This document shows, piece by piece, positions 1 to 12,000 of a DNA stretch of 64,000 nt. Each line of letters starts with the position of its first letter. Positions within the stretch are counted from its first letter, which is position 1. The stretch is taken from NCBI RefSeq assembly GCF_047511655.1, contig NC_133397.1, positions 17,323,501 to 17,387,500 on the forward strand, written 5' to 3'. The stretch comes from Castor canadensis (Eukaryota; Chordata; Mammalia; Rodentia; Castoridae). The position numbers and the translations under genes were made by a program. The notes under the pieces are model-generated. The model saw only the letters and a program-made list of their open reading frames with translations. It did not search any database and had not been told where the DNA came from.

Positions 1-2444
1 CCTCCTAGCTCTCCACTTCCCACCCTGTGCCCACAATGGGCCAGGAAATAAGTCTGGTGCATCATTATCTTTTCACAAAATGAAACAGGACCAGAAATGT
101 CAGAGTACAGTACACATCGTAAGTTTTCCCATGTGTTCTTGAAATTTGTTCCAGTTTCCTATGAAATTTGTATACACGTGTTCTGGATCATGACATACAA
201 TATAATTTTTGTTGTGGGTCATAGCAAAACAGTTTCAGAAGTGCTGTCTTAAAGGTAAGCAAATGCTAATTAGCTCAGTCCCTGACATTTAAAAAGCTCG
301 TGAAAAATATTACTTATTATTCCTGACACAGCTGACAGTATCAGCTGCTGTCACGAGTCCTTAAAGGAAAAATCTGGCAGGAGAGGGGGGTTCTTCTTAG
401 GTACTGAGTTTTTCTAGGATTCAAGAGCCAGAATAGAGAGTTGAGGGCAGGGGGTCCCAGGCCTGCTGCCATGTCCTCCCGACACTCTTGCTACTGGAAT
501 AAGTGGAAAAGTCAAGGCAAAACCTGACAACCCCAAAGAGCATTTTCCTACCCAAAAAAGGAGCTGCTTTGCTAAGTGTGCCCTTCAGCCAAAGGCTGGC
601 GCACATTACTGAAGTCCGTTTCAGCTTGGCACTCCATGTGGTTACTCAGAACCGACAGAGCATGAGTTCAAACAACACCTTCTCCTTACCAAAATAAGCC
701 CAAGCAGAGCCCAGGCTTGACAAGGCTGGCATGGAGCTAGCTATTTATTATAGGCTTCTCCCTGTCCCCCACTATCTCCCATTGTTCTCACCTGTGGCCT
801 TGACCCCTTTCCAGGACAAGGTTGGCTGAAGGGCTGCTGAGAGATGGACTTCCCTGAATCTACTGTGTTTCCCTAAACCCTGGCCACCTTTTCTCAGTGG
901 GAATCCTTATCTCCTCTACACTGGTCTATAGCCCTGCTGCCCCCACCCATATACCCCACTTAGGCAGGACGGCCCATGCAGAGCCGCTGTACTTTTAGAA
1001 CCTCATTCTGCATGTCATTTAAGTTGAATCTGTCTTTGCCTGATTCCTCATAGACTCTAGTTTCTGGAGCAGGTCTCACAAGGCAGGCCTCTTCTTCTAC
1101 AGACTGAGGTCTTCAGACTATAGACTGAAGTCTTCCTTAAACCCACTGGTCATGGGAAGGGAGAAGGGCAACCTGGTCCATGGTCTGATTCCATAGGAAG
1201 AGGGGACCGTGGTGACAGCTAATGCTAACATTTATGCAACTCAGTTAATCTTCCAAGAGACCTAAGAGGTACCATCAAGAGCCTGTTTTCACTGAGGAAA
1301 ACCAAAGAAAGAGGTAAAGTGACCAAGGACACATGACTGGTGAATGGCACAGCCAGGATTCAAGCCCCAGAAGTCCAGGGTCTCAACCTCAGTTCCAACC
1401 CCAGTATCATCCTTTACCAGCTGTCTGACCTTGGGCTGGCATGTGGTCTCTGCACGTTTCAGTTGCTTTAATCTGCACAATGGGCTAATAGCTGATTATA
1501 AGGCAGGGGACTAATGAGATGGGGTATGTAGAGTATAATGTACAACGCCCAGCACATTGAAGGTGCCCAGAAAACATTAACTCCTTGTTGGGTGGAGGAA
1601 GATGAAAGAATGAGGGTCCTAGGGGTGGCTGAATGGCCTGGTTCCCATTAGGGAAGTCACTACCTTCTGGTTGGGACATCCTGACAAACTTCTCAGCCTG
1701 TGTCTATCAGAGGGAGCCTGGAAGAAGACACGTGGCTCTCCAATCCCCTTATCCAGCCTGTGCCTCCTTCCCCCACCCCAGCACAGGATGGTCCATGCAG
1801 TAGGGACCCAGGAGCAGCTCACTGATTGGCTGAAGGCAGTCAGAAGGCCAGGAAAGGCAAAGAGACACCTGGTTACCTGTCTTTTATCTGTAGTTACGGG
1901 GTGTGTGTGCCTGTGAGGGGGACACTGGCCACTGGCCATGGCATCCCTGCTCATGCTACCTCTCTGTATCACATGCAGTCAGGACCTGTGGGTCACAGTC
2001 CCCTCTACTTACATGATTCATAGAGGCCTTCAATTGTCCCCGTGCCAGACGGTGAGGCAGTCCAGGGAGGTACAGTCACAGCACCAGGCACTTGGCTGGA
2101 AGAAGAGCCCAACCTCTGGTGCCAGTCAGCTGGGTCCGTCAGCATGGGCTACTTGAAGTGAGTGGGGACAACTCTGCCAGGCCTCAGTACAGAGCCAGGG
2201 GTAGGGACACCCTGTGACCAGGGAAAGGCAAGGGCTAGCTGATCCCAGCCCCAAAGATATGGATGACACTGAGATTGAGCAGAGTCCCCTTGAGCACATC
2301 AGGCTGAGGCCCCATGACCCAGACCCTAAGTGGGGGCCCAGGACGCAGCCTTCTCAAAACTCTAAGGAGCGAGGGAGGCAGAAGCTGTTTCCAGAAAACC
2401 TGGAACAAGCCAGAAAAGGGTCCTGTGGACATCAGGACACCTAC
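1..2444 (-). other. HS1BP3: HS1BP3 intron 4 (partial, runs off left edge)
   Basis: This is non-coding sequence downstream of the HS1BP3 exon 4 donor, whose GT lies at 2444-2443 on the minus strand. I searched it for the expected next exon, which encodes a Lys-rich segment followed by a Pro/Lys-rich tail, and found no matching open frame, so exon 5 onward lies outside the window. The stretch 1200-1580 looks like one or two decayed MIR elements. The rest is unremarkable unique sequence. Confidence 0.7.
1235..1580. repeat. Decayed MIR-type SINE remnants
   Basis: The stretch around 1290-1390 has the MIR order 'gaggaaa...aaagtgaccaaggacacatgactggtgaatggcacagccaggattcaagcccc' in degenerate form. 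A second segment at 1420-1580 resembles the opposite MIR strand ('ctgaccttgggc...' then 'cacaatgggctaatagc...cccagcacattgaaggtgcc'). Both are typical ancient mammalian SINE relics. The boundaries are approximate. Confidence 0.6.
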
Positions 2445-2673
2445 CACATGATACCCAGAGGATCCAAAGCTTCCTCTTCCTCCTCCTCCTCTTCCTCCAA
2501 GAACTTCTCTGCATCCTTGCCCTTCGGGCCCAGCACAGGCAGACCCTCATTTGCCACTTGGTCCTGCTGCTCAAAGAAGTCAAAGGCCTCCTCCTCATCC
2601 CTGTCCCTGTCTGTGCCATCCAGAATGGAGGAATCTCTGCTGGCAAGACTCGCAGCTCCTGGGGATCTGGTGC
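2445..2673 (-). CDS. HS1BP3: HS1BP3 coding exon 4 (acidic region after PX domain)
   Basis: The exon encodes about residues 136-211 of HCLS1-binding protein 3. The translation matches the known protein after the PX domain: GTRSPGAASLASRDSS, then DEEEAFDFFEQQDQV, then a run of nine Glu and ALDPLGIM. It begins after a CAG acceptor (2676-2674). It ends ATG-TG before a GTAGGT donor at 2444. The incoming phase (one base, G, joined to GC for Gly) fits exon 3 exactly, and it leaves two bases for exon 5. The family usually has about 390 residues, so the C-terminal half is missing from this window. The region is acidic and probably disordered. The Glu run at 2471-2497 is longer than the four Glu I recall in human. 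The intron's first codon completes TGG and is followed at once by an in-frame TAG. Confidence 0.93.
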
Positions 2674-3117
2674 CTGTGGAGGAAGACGGAAAAGAAGGGG
2701 CTTGGTACCCACCTCTGAGGTGCAGGAGGCACCTCACCACACCCTTCCATGCCAGGATCTGAGGCCAAGGGCTCCCTGCAGCTTCCTGGCACCACTCTGC
2801 CCCAGCTAAGATGGTGAGTCTGGGTGGGAGGGAGGCAGAACAAACTGTGACCACCTGGTGGCAGGTATCCAGGATGAGGTAAGTTCAGAAAGGGAGAACT
2901 AGCATCCAGAAACTTCCGCAGCAGTATGGCATCATCATAGCATCTGAGCATTCGATCTTTGTGAAATTATCTGTCTGTGGCAGGCTGGGAATAAAAAGCT
3001 AGTCCCCCCCATGGACAGTTTGAGGAGCGTGGGTTTGGACTACTTGTTCATCTCTATGTAAGTAGTGATTTGGGAGTTTATATTTCAAAGCATTCACTTA
3101 AAAAAAAAATCACCCTG

Positions 3118-3320
3118 AGGAGGGCAAATGTGGTGGATGTATTTTGTACTCCTGTATGAATATAGAACAATGAAACTTGTTAAAGTTGTTCTTGGAAGGG
3201 GGGCAATGAGGGAGAATTATGGAGGGGGTGAGTCTGATTAAGATACATTGTAAGCACATATGTAATTGTCCTTCTGCATGATTATATTACATGCTAAGAA
3301 AAAAACATCACCCTTTAGGT
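3118..3320 (+). repeat. Retroposon 3' end, unclassified family A
   Basis: The segment carries purine-rich 'gggagaattatggagggggtgag', then 'gatacattgtaagcacatatgtaa' and an A-rich end. The same order of blocks recurs at 56206-56560 and 60966-61255, and in reverse at about 36350-36770. The shared architecture is visible by eye. The family name is unknown to me; an L1-related 3'UTR is likely. Confidence 0.5.
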
Positions 3321-3344
3321 TAAAAAAGTGTCCTCCTTTTCTTT

Positions 3345-3540
3345 AGGTAGCACTAGGGATTGACTTCCTTATGAGGGATGCGCTCTACCACTCAAGCCAC
3401 ACACCAGTCCTTTCTGCTTTTAGTTTGTTTTTTAGATAGGGTCTTATGCTTTTGCCCAGGCCAACCTCAAAGCATGATCCTCCTAACTGTGCCTCCTGAG
3501 TAGCCACGATTATAGCTGTGCACCACCATGTCTGGCTCTA
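3345..3540 (-). repeat. Antisense composite SINE (ID-like plus B1-like)
   Basis: The first part (3345-3412) is the reverse of a tRNA-derived ID-type unit, with 'gggattgacttcctt...gctctaccactcaagccacacaccagtcc'. The second part (3428-3540) is the reverse of a B1/7SL-like unit ending 'gcaccaccatgtctggct'. The orientation follows from the T-rich start and the reversed box sequences. Confidence 0.75.
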
Positions 3541-4810
3541 GAAAGTGTTCATTAGTTCTCATACAGGATGTACTGAGTGATAACAATTATATTGCATAAT
3601 GTTAGGCTGTTTTTTTTTATTCAAAGGTCAAGATGGCATTCAAAATCTCGTGACCCTTCAGTCTCATGTAAGCACCTTACATTTAAATATCAGAAGACCC
3701 TATGAACAAAATTACAATTGTGTGTCCATTTTACAGATGAGAAAACTGGGGCAGAGTGGCTAGAGAAGTAGGACCACTCTGTTCCCCTCTCCGTGACAGA
3801 GGGACAAGGATATCCTGAGCCTTTCTTCCAGCTATGCATGCCCCCTTATCACTGTGCACACAGCCCTGGAGACAGGCAGAGCAGAAGAGCCATAGCTCTC
3901 TGTCCATTGTAGCAAATGGACAGAAGAGACCCCAGACCCTTGTGCAGGTCACAGAAATGGGTATAGGGAACCTGGCTCCTGCAAGGTGTCCTGCCCAGTC
4001 CTTCTGTGCATCTGCTGGTTTTGCTTCATTTCCTAACCATCACTTTTTAAAAATTAGTTAATTTGCTGTTTGAGAAATGTCCTTCCCTCATGGAACTGGG
4101 AGATGCAAAGAAGTCAGAAAAGCATTCATGTTCAATCATAGACTTGTCAGGGGGAGACCATCACCACCAGCGGGGGCTTGTCTCTTCCTCCAGGAGAACA
4201 CGGTGGATGCTGCTCTGAGGGTTGGGAGCAGGCAGGGTGTGCTGGGGTAGGGGAGTCATTTTAGCCACTATTTCCTGTGAGGTGGGCGGTTCCAGGAACT
4301 TCACGTGGATGAGTTCATACAATCATGATTGCCAATCAGCTAATTACTTTCCCACTTTACAGATGAGAAATCTGAAGAAAGAGAGGGGCCAGGACACTGA
4401 GGCCCTGGGTTCACATCCATGACTCTGGAAGAGAGGTATCCTGAGACCAGGACACTGGGCTAGCTGTACAAGCACAGCTTTCACTGGGTGTCATGCCTCC
4501 AGGCCTGGCTGGCATGCATGAGTGTGTGAGTGGAGGGAGCTCTAGGTTGGGGGCTGGCCGGGAAGACCTGGGTGGAGTCATACTATAGAGACTGCCCTGA
4601 ATGAGCCCATCTGGCATCCCAATGGTCAGTTCCTTCAGGACTGGGTCTCTTCCTGCCCAAGGATGTCAGTGAGGCCCACCTCCCTCAATAGACTGGCCTA
4701 AACTTCCCAAGTGTGGGAAGGAGCAGTGGACTTACTCCCGCTGAGCCAGGGCAGTAAGGCAGGTCCTAGGCCAGGGAGACCTCAGGGATGTGAGACAGAG
4801 CCTCAGGTAC

Positions 4811-5018
4811 CTAAGAATTCTAGCAGCTCTGGGCTGCCTGCCAACTGGGCATCCTTGGAAATACAGCGTAGAATCTCATTAAACATGGCTCTTCTTTCCC
4901 GGATGTCAGATTCTCCAACAAACAGAACCTTCCTGGGCAGCGGGGGCAGGCTGGCTGCTGTGTAGCGACTGCTCAGCTTCTGGTAAAACTCCTCGATCTC
5001 GCTATACTTTTTGGAGAC
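4811..5018 (-). CDS. HS1BP3: HS1BP3 coding exon 3 (C-terminal half of PX domain)
   Basis: The exon encodes residues 67-135 and the first base of codon 136. It reads VSKKYSEIEEFYQKLSS, then SLPPLPRKVLFVGESDIRERR, then AMFNEILRCISKD and ELLEFLG. This is the second half of a PX domain, with the Pro-rich loop (LPPLPRK), a basic RERR segment of the lipid-binding face and the closing helices. PX domains bind phosphoinositides, and published work reports phosphatidic acid binding for HS1BP3. The acceptor AG is at 5020-5019 and the donor GT at 4810-4809. The phases match exon 2 (phase 0) and exon 4 (phase 1). No stop or frameshift is present. Confidence 0.96.
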
Positions 5019-5420
5019 CTGGAATGAGAGGAGAACATGGTTTCCTGAGTGAACAACCAGATGTGTGCCTGGTGTCGGCCTGTTGCCACATCGCCTGCCT
5101 CCCTGCCTCAGACTCTTGTTCATAGGCCCAATGGGAAGATATAATAATGGAGCAATTCTAGGCTCTGCTAAAGGTCCAGGTAAAGACATTTGATCCAGGA
5201 TCCCCTGCCTGGCCTGCAGATGAACACAGCTCCTTCCTCCCTTCCGGGTTTTCTGTGCATTAGCAGGGTGATCTCAGCACCTGCTCAGCTGTGATATCAT
5301 CTTCCAGCAACACCGTGAGTTCTCTTGTCTTAGTACAGATCTCTTATCACTCTCTCCCATGAACCAGTCATGGTCTTTTGAGGGCCAGTCCTGCCATGCA
5401 GTAGATGCAAGCATGGCCAC

Positions 5421-5524
5421 AGCTGGTTCTCTGATTGCTGTCAGGGCCCTCAGCCCACAGGAGTTTGGGTGAAGCTGGTTCTCTGATTGCTGTCAGGACC
5501 CTCAGCCCACAGGAGTTTGGGTGA
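5421..5524. repeat. Tandem duplication, 2 x 52 bp
   Basis: Two head-to-tail copies start at 5421 and 5473, each beginning AGCTGGTTCTCTGATTGCTG and ending AGGAGTTTGGGTGA. They differ at one visible base (GGGCCC versus GGACCC). The near identity points to a recent local duplication inside HS1BP3 intron 2. Confidence 0.93.
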
Positions 5525-6739
5525 AGCCAGACAGGGCTTCTGCTGCTGCTGTAAAATGGTTCTAAGTCACCTGAGTCCTCCAGGGCAGTGTTTGCCCTCC
5601 TGCAGGGCCACAGGCTGGCCCTCTCCTCCTCCTCCTTGGCCATTCTCCACAACCCCTAAGCAACCAAGCATTTGCTCATTCACTTACTGTGCTCTTGCTG
5701 CACATTTGCTCTGTGTAGGATGCCCAGCTCATTTTGGGCAAGCAGTCACAACACGATGGTTTCTGGCACAACTACTGTGGTCTGTGTAACTCATATAGGG
5801 TCAGAGAACAGTCACCTCCCCTGGGTCACAGTCTCCACCAACAGTCCGAGTCCCCTTGGACCTGGACTCCTGGTGCTTCCCTGGAGGCTGAATCCATGTT
5901 CCTGATGAGTCTGTAGCAGCACTGAGGGTGAAGCATGGGTTACTAGCATCCCCAGGCCCAGCCTGCCCCCTCTGAATCATCTCTGACATGCTGGAGTGCA
6001 GTTGGACTGAGGCATCCCCAGACACTCAGGCTAGGGAGGCCTGGAGGACCCCCCACACCTGGCTAACCAGCATCATCACCCAGCCCCTACAGCTCACGAG
6101 TTCTAGACACCAGTAGGTGGCTGGGGGTTTCAGAAAACCCAGAAATGGGGAGTGGTTTGGGACAGGGTGCTGCTATCCACAGCTGAGCACAAAATCCTAA
6201 CTCTGGAGCTTTCCTGAGCAGAGCCAAGGAAAGGCAAGGGGATCCTTTCCCACAGTATCTTTACACAGGATCTCCCCTGAGATGTTAGGAGCAACTGGCA
6301 ACTCCAGCCAGGCAGGCAAGCAGGCCAAGCGCCCTCTGCTGGCTAGACTGCTACATGCAGGTGGGAAAAGACTCACCAAGAGGGCAGCATGAGAGGCAGA
6401 GAGCTCTAAGCCTGGCTCCCATGCCATCCATTTGTGTCACTGCTAGGACATCAGGGAGCACCTGCACCAGCAACAACGGCAACAGGGAGCTGAGGTGGGA
6501 ACTCACAATTACCTGGTGCCCTCTATGTGTCAGGCACTACTGAGCACTGGGCAGATAGTAATGCTCCACGGACTTCTAATGGGTGTGTACACCTGTGCTG
6601 TGAGTACACACAGGGTATCTGCTAAACCTCATATACAGCGTCTCCTCCTGGAGGCCAGCTTTGCTCCAGGGTTAGCAATTAAGTGCATGTTTGTGTTGAA
6701 GAGTAAGTGGCTTTTCGTTGTTGTTGTTCTTTCTTTCTT

Positions 6740-6945
6740 TTCATTTCAGTACTGAGGACTGTCTCAGGGTCTTGTACTGCCCAGGCAAGTGCTCTAACAC
6801 TTAAGCCACACCCCCAGCCCTTTTGCCTTGTATTTGTTTTTCAGATAGGACCTCACACTTTTGTCTGGCTAGCCTTGGACTTCAGTCATCTGAAGTCTGC
6901 TTCCTGAGTAGCTGGGACCCCAGATGTACTCTACCAGGCTCCTAA
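6740..6945 (-). repeat. Antisense composite SINE (ID-like plus B1-like)
   Basis: Positions 6745-6820 are the reverse of an ID-type unit ('cagtactgaggactg...gcaagtgctctaacacttaagccacacccccagcc'). Positions 6838-6945 are the reverse of a B1-like monomer ('cagataggacctcacac...cctgagtagctgggac'). The organisation is the same as at 3345-3540. Confidence 0.75.
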
Positions 6946-7839
6946 AAAGTATGCATCCTTTTAAGAAGTTGATGCAAAATGCTCATGAAATCTTTTAGCT
7001 GATCATGAAACTCGGAAGACTGCTGGCGATGTGCAACTTTGGGCTGCAGCCCCAGATCCCACGGGGAATAAATGAGTTCTCCTTTGCTCTCGCAGGTATT
7101 TCAAAATGCCCGAGAAACACCTGTGCACACACACTTGTGCGCACGTATGTGCTCGCACTCCACAGGCGAGGCATCACTGTTAAGACAGCATGGCACAGGT
7201 ATGGTGTATGGAGATGTTATGGACATCCCCTCATAGGCCCCACAGGTAATTCTGGACCTTTGCACAGGACTGAGTGCTTTCTGAAGGCCCTCAGAATGCT
7301 GCCTTTCTCCCAGGCCCAGAAGCCACAATCTCACATGCTCTCCTTTTCTGCTCCTGGCTCTGAAGACATGGGTGCACTGAGCTTCATCCTGGGTCAACTC
7401 AAATCACCAGAAACTGCAAATGTCCCTGCAGAGCTCAGCCACACTCAGAACAATGCACACCCAGAACCACCAGCTCGCCGTCCACCTAGGATAACACCAA
7501 GAGTTGCTCTAAGGAGCGAGCAAACGAAAAACAGCACTGCTGCTTTTGGCTGTCCTCATGATGTGGTTCAGTGCCCTTAAAAACAGGTTAGTGCCACATA
7601 TTTCTCTTTTGGTCTCCTTTCACAGGTCACCAGAGCTATGCGATTGTCTCCCTTTTTACCTTGGCTGCCAGGAAATTCAGAATCAACCTGCGTGTGAGCT
7701 GCAGAATGTTCCCTTATGTACTGCAAGGCTCTAGCTCATTTTCCCTTTTCCTAAAAATCCTGTAGCCTGTCTTTCTTGGTCACCAGGTCCAGACCCTTTT
7801 TATAAGAGGCCAAAGGGTAGATAATAAACAAATGTGTGA

Positions 7840-8780
7840 TATCACCCTTTCTTGAAACTCTGCTCCCTTAGCTCCTGTGATGCCAAGATGGCCAGTTCTT
7901 TTCCTTCTCCTCATCTGGCCCTGACCTGCTGGTGTCCCCAGGATTTTCTCTTCAGCCCTTCCCTCACCCTCCACATCTGTTCTCTGTGTAGCTTCACTCA
8001 CTCCCAGACTTTTGACACTACCTCCAAGCTGGTGTCTCCAAACCTTTGTCTTTGGCTTGACCTTGTCCTCAGCGTGAGCTTCCAGTATCCATCCACTGGG
8101 CAGACACTGCACACTCGACATGCCCCTCAGACCTGTTCTCTTGACTTCAGCCAACAGAAGCAGCACGTTTGCTACCTTGTACATCCATTCCGCTCTCTCT
8201 CCCTTTCTTACCAACAGCTGCCAGCCTGTTCCAAGCCCTCGCCTTGAGGCTCACTGCATTGGCCTCAGAACTGGACTCCCTGCTCCCAACTTGGTCCTTC
8301 CTGTCCAACTCCACACTCCCACCAGATCTGCTGGTTCAGGGAAGACAGGATGGTGTCACTGCCCTGCCTAAAACTCCTACTTGGCTGCAAGACAAGGGTA
8401 GGCTCAATTTGGATCCTGCCTGTCATCCATCCTTGCCTCTTCCCACTTCGTCCCAGGACCACATACAACTACTCAGAGTCCACCTCCTCCTACACACACC
8501 AACACCACCAACCCAGTGCCTCAGCCCTCAGTCTGGGAACCCCTTCCTCCTCTTTTACCGATTAGAATCACCTGCCTTGTCAAACGCTGTGCCCTCGCTT
8601 CTTCTGAGAAGTTTTCAGAACCATTCCCCCAAGGTGGGGTAGGAGCCCCTTCTCCATACTCCTCCAGTCCCCTACTGCTCCTGTCTGTATCTACCTCTTT
8701 ACAAGTCTATCTCCCTGTGAACTGTAAGCACCTGACTCTTGCACTGCCTTCATATAACAGTCCTGCACTCCAAGTCCTGA
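7840..8780 (+). repeat. L2-type LINE remnant
   Basis: The pyrimidine-rich sequence follows the order of the mammalian L2 3' region: 'ccatccactgggcagacactgcacactcgacatgcccctcag', then 'gcctgtcatccatcc', and later 'tgtgaactgtaagcacctgac'. It is heavily diverged and the boundaries are approximate. The open frames across it are products of base composition. Confidence 0.55.
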
Positions 8781-8898
8781 GAGAGCACAGGTCAGAGAAG
8801 TGCCACTCCCTGATGCGACTTGCACCCTGGTGGGCAGGTGTGTCTTCCCACCTGACCCTGGGCACCTTGAAGCAGTCTGACTAAGATCCCCCACTCAC

Positions 8899-9064
8899 CA
8901 AGAACTGGACAACATCCTCAGGCCTGTGCTTGGCTGACTTGAAAGCAGCCAGCCGGGTTACCACCAGGATCTGGTACTCCACGTGGCCAGACATCATCTT
9001 GCCCCGCACCTCCTGGTGCTGGGGCACGGTCAGGTCAAGGCCGGTGTGGACATTCTGAACTTGC
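8899..9064 (-). CDS. HS1BP3: HS1BP3 coding exon 2 (N-terminal half of PX domain)
   Basis: The exon encodes residues 12-66 after completing codon 11 (AG|G, Arg). The translation reads QVQNVHTGLDLTVPQHQEV, then GKMMSGHVEYQILVVTRLAAF and KHRPEDVVQFL, matching the PX-domain start of HS1BP3. The CAG acceptor lies at 9067-9065. The donor follows TTCTTG with GTGAGT (8898 downward). The exon 1 to exon 2 join gives 198 bases, so the exon ends in phase 0, as exon 3 requires. Confidence 0.95.
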
Positions 9065-12000
9065 CTGCCAAAGGAAAAGAAGGCAAGTAAAGTTCAGGTT
9101 CAGGTCGGCAAGCTTCTTGACTGAAATGCAAACAGGACCTCCGTGTGGCCTGGCAGACTTGGTGCTAGACTTTCTGTTTTTCTGTTGTCCATCGTCAGTG
9201 GTCACTGCTCCAAGCCACCTGTCCTGCTACACACCAGCCCCTCGCCAAGCCCAGCCTCAGGAACAAAGGTCTGTTCCTAGCAGGAAACAGAGAAGGATGG
9301 GGCTTGCTGAAAACCACAATCATGTTGAGTATTGCCAAATTTGGGGGTGGCATTCTGGAGGTTCCATGCAGACCAAACGAGGCACCCAGGTCTGTGTAGA
9401 CAAAGCAGGACTGAAAACCTGCCAGGAACCTCGAAAGATATGCGCACCTCCTCAGCTAGTCAGAGGGCAGGGGAGGGACCACAGTCTGCTAGCTGGGAAC
9501 TAGTGTGACATGGGAAGTGGCAGGACACTGGCCAGCTGCCTCCTTCAGGCAGTCGGTATCTCTCTTGAGGCTGTGAGGATGCATCGGCCAAGCTGCTGCT
9601 CTTGAAGAGCTGCTAATGGTCACCTGAGCCCACCAGAGAGTTGTTTATGCTACTCAGAAAACGAATTGCACGCAAAGCAAAGACCATGAAATGTTCTCTC
9701 AGAAATGAGGAAAGATGTCAGGTGCATTCCTCACCCTGCGTGAGGTGTGCTGAAGGCCTGTGCAGCCAAACACACATCACACCAAGGCCTCTCCCAGGAT
9801 GTGCCAGGCTCTTCTTGTAAGGCGAGGTCTGCTGTGCGCCCTGCAGGCCCCTCCAAACGCTAGGCTGAGGCTCGGGCCAGGAGGAGCCTCTGGAGCTTAA
9901 TGGTGCCTGGTCTTGCCCCTCCTTTTTGGAGTTCCATCCCAACCCATCAAATGACTGCCCCCAGTACCCCTTCCACATGATCGCTCACACCCCCACACTA
10001 GCATGCTGACCCTCATAACACAATGCCACCATCATCCGCTGGGAAAGGGTATCACATGGACTGCAGGTGTGTGTGTATGCACTGACTGCACAGAACTGTG
10101 ACCGCGAGAAACAATCTCATCCTGTGTAAAGCACACCAGACCACAAATCACTCAGAAGCCTGAAGGCTGACCTGCCCCCCGGGAGGTGTCAAAGTCCAGC
10201 CAGGACATGTGGATGCAAGATGAAAACACACCAGCAAATCAATACTGTTTTTTCACAACAGGTGAGCTTGTGGCATTGCACACAGTGTTACTGTCACCAG
10301 GACAGAGGGAGAAGGGAGAGTAGGGGCTAAGGTGGCCAGAAAGCAGCTGGTACTTCCAGCAGGTGGGCCATGTGAAGTCACTTCCACGTCCCACAACCCA
10401 CAAAGGAGCTCCACTATAAAGATGAGAAAGAGATCTCAAAGGGAGTGGCCTGCCCAAGGTCCTACAGGTCCAGGGTCAACCCCAGACTGCTGCAGAGCCC
10501 AGGCAGCCTCCTCCAGGTGTTGTAAAGAATAGAGGCATCTTTTCTTCAAGATCATCATGAAAAAGGAACACAGGTGGGCGGAAGTGACAGGAGGGCACTT
10601 GAGAGGAACTGGGGAGGGCCTCAGTGGTGGTAAGGAGACTGAAGGTGACCTTTAACCCTTGACTACAACCTCCCGTGGCTCCAGCTCTCTGGGAGTACCC
10701 ACGACTGACTGAACGCACAAGATTTGCATGCCAGTCCCCCCCTGCCCCAACATGTCCCATTCCACAGTTGGAATCACTGTGCCTCAGGCCCCAGCCTCCT
10801 GACCTCTTGCCTGGTGCTAAACTGGCCTAGAAAAAGTCCACTTTTCCAGTTTCCTGCCTCCTTAGCCCCTGGACCCAGGCACGAACATGCCACCTGGTCC
10901 CACCTGAAGCTCCTGGCCACTAACTTTAGGATGAAGCAGTGGGCCTGGTGACACTACCTTGCCCCAGACTTGGGGTTCTCAAAGTATGGTTCCTGGACCA
11001 GTATCCAGTGTCACTTGGGAACTTGTAAGAAAAACACACACAGCCACTGAACCAGAAGGCTAGGGTAGCCCAGCCATCTTTCTGTCAACAAGCCCTGCGA
11101 GTCTCCTGCAGAATTCACATGCTCTTTATTTCCCTATGCTGCTAGGAAAACTTGTTCTGTGAAGGACCGGAGAGGAACTATTTCTGGCTTTGCAGGCCAT
11201 TGGATGTAGTTGCAACTGCTCAACTCTGCCATCAAAGCACAAAAGACAAGGAGTTGTAGACAACACCAATCCAGATGGGGGTTCCCACAGGGGGAGTCAT
11301 TAAAGCAGTGTGTGGGGTGGAGGTGGGGGAGGCAGGACTTGGCCCACTGGTGCAGTGTGCCCACCTATGGCCTGGTCCAAGCTACTCAAGCTGTACAGTG
11401 CCTACAAATCCTCTTGGAGTCCTGATTCTGGGGGGTGGAGGTGCTCCAGCTGATACTCTTGCTGCTCTGTCCGCTTCAGGGACCAGCCCTTGAGTAGCAA
11501 GACATAGACCCAAATTCCCTCTCTCAGAAAACCCCCACCTCTGCTCTCCCTGGAAGACCCTGCTTCCCATTTCACTGAGGCAATGATGCAATTGGGACAA
11601 CCTGCACTTTCCTGGCATATCCACTAATGTGCCACTCAGCCTTGTCCATTGCTACCTTTTGGGCTCCTCTGAAGGCCAGGGGATCCTGGCCCTGCACCTG
11701 CTCAGGGACATCACTATGTACTTCTCCCTTCTCTTTTTTGCACCATCAATGCTCCCTCCTTTCTGGCCCATTCTCATCAACAGGCAATCATACTCCTACT
11801 TGTCCTATAACAAAAGCTGTCCTTTGATGGACTTTCCTCTTGCTCTCTCTCTTCCACTTTCCAGCAGGACTTAAGTGTGGCCTATAGTCACATCTCCAGT
11901 CCCTGCCCTCCTCTTTGGCTCTGAACCCACTCCAACTAGACTGTTGTCCTCATGATGCAACTGAACCACCCTAGCACAGTTCACTCAGGACCTCTGTGAT

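Larger units (their letters stand above)
2674..4810 (-). other. HS1BP3: HS1BP3 intron 3
   Basis: This is non-coding sequence between coding exons 3 and 4. It contains an old retroposon 3' end near 3120-3320, an antisense composite SINE at 3345-3540, and short MIR-like fragments near 3725-3770 and 4340-4400 that carry 'cattttacagatgagaaa'-type cores. Nothing else is recognisable. Confidence 0.75.
5019..8898 (-). other. HS1BP3: HS1BP3 intron 2
   Basis: This non-coding intron contains a 52-bp tandem duplication (5421-5524), an antisense SINE (6740-6945) and a long degenerate L2-like stretch (about 7840-8780). Open frames here are short and match nothing I recognise. Confidence 0.75.

Noticed and set aside
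1-2440. HS1BP3 exon 5
   Set aside because: I searched for the Lys-rich segment and Pro-rich tail expected after LGIM and found no matching frame, so it is assumed to lie beyond the window.
2214-2762. Plus-strand open frame of 182 codons with poly-Ser
   Set aside because: It runs antisense to HS1BP3 exon 4. The Ser run is the reverse-strand reading of the poly-Glu repeat.
7005-7580. Plus-strand open frame of 191 codons in HS1BP3 intron 2
   Set aside because: No protein family was recognised and there is no splice or promoter support. It is in an intron of a minus-strand gene.
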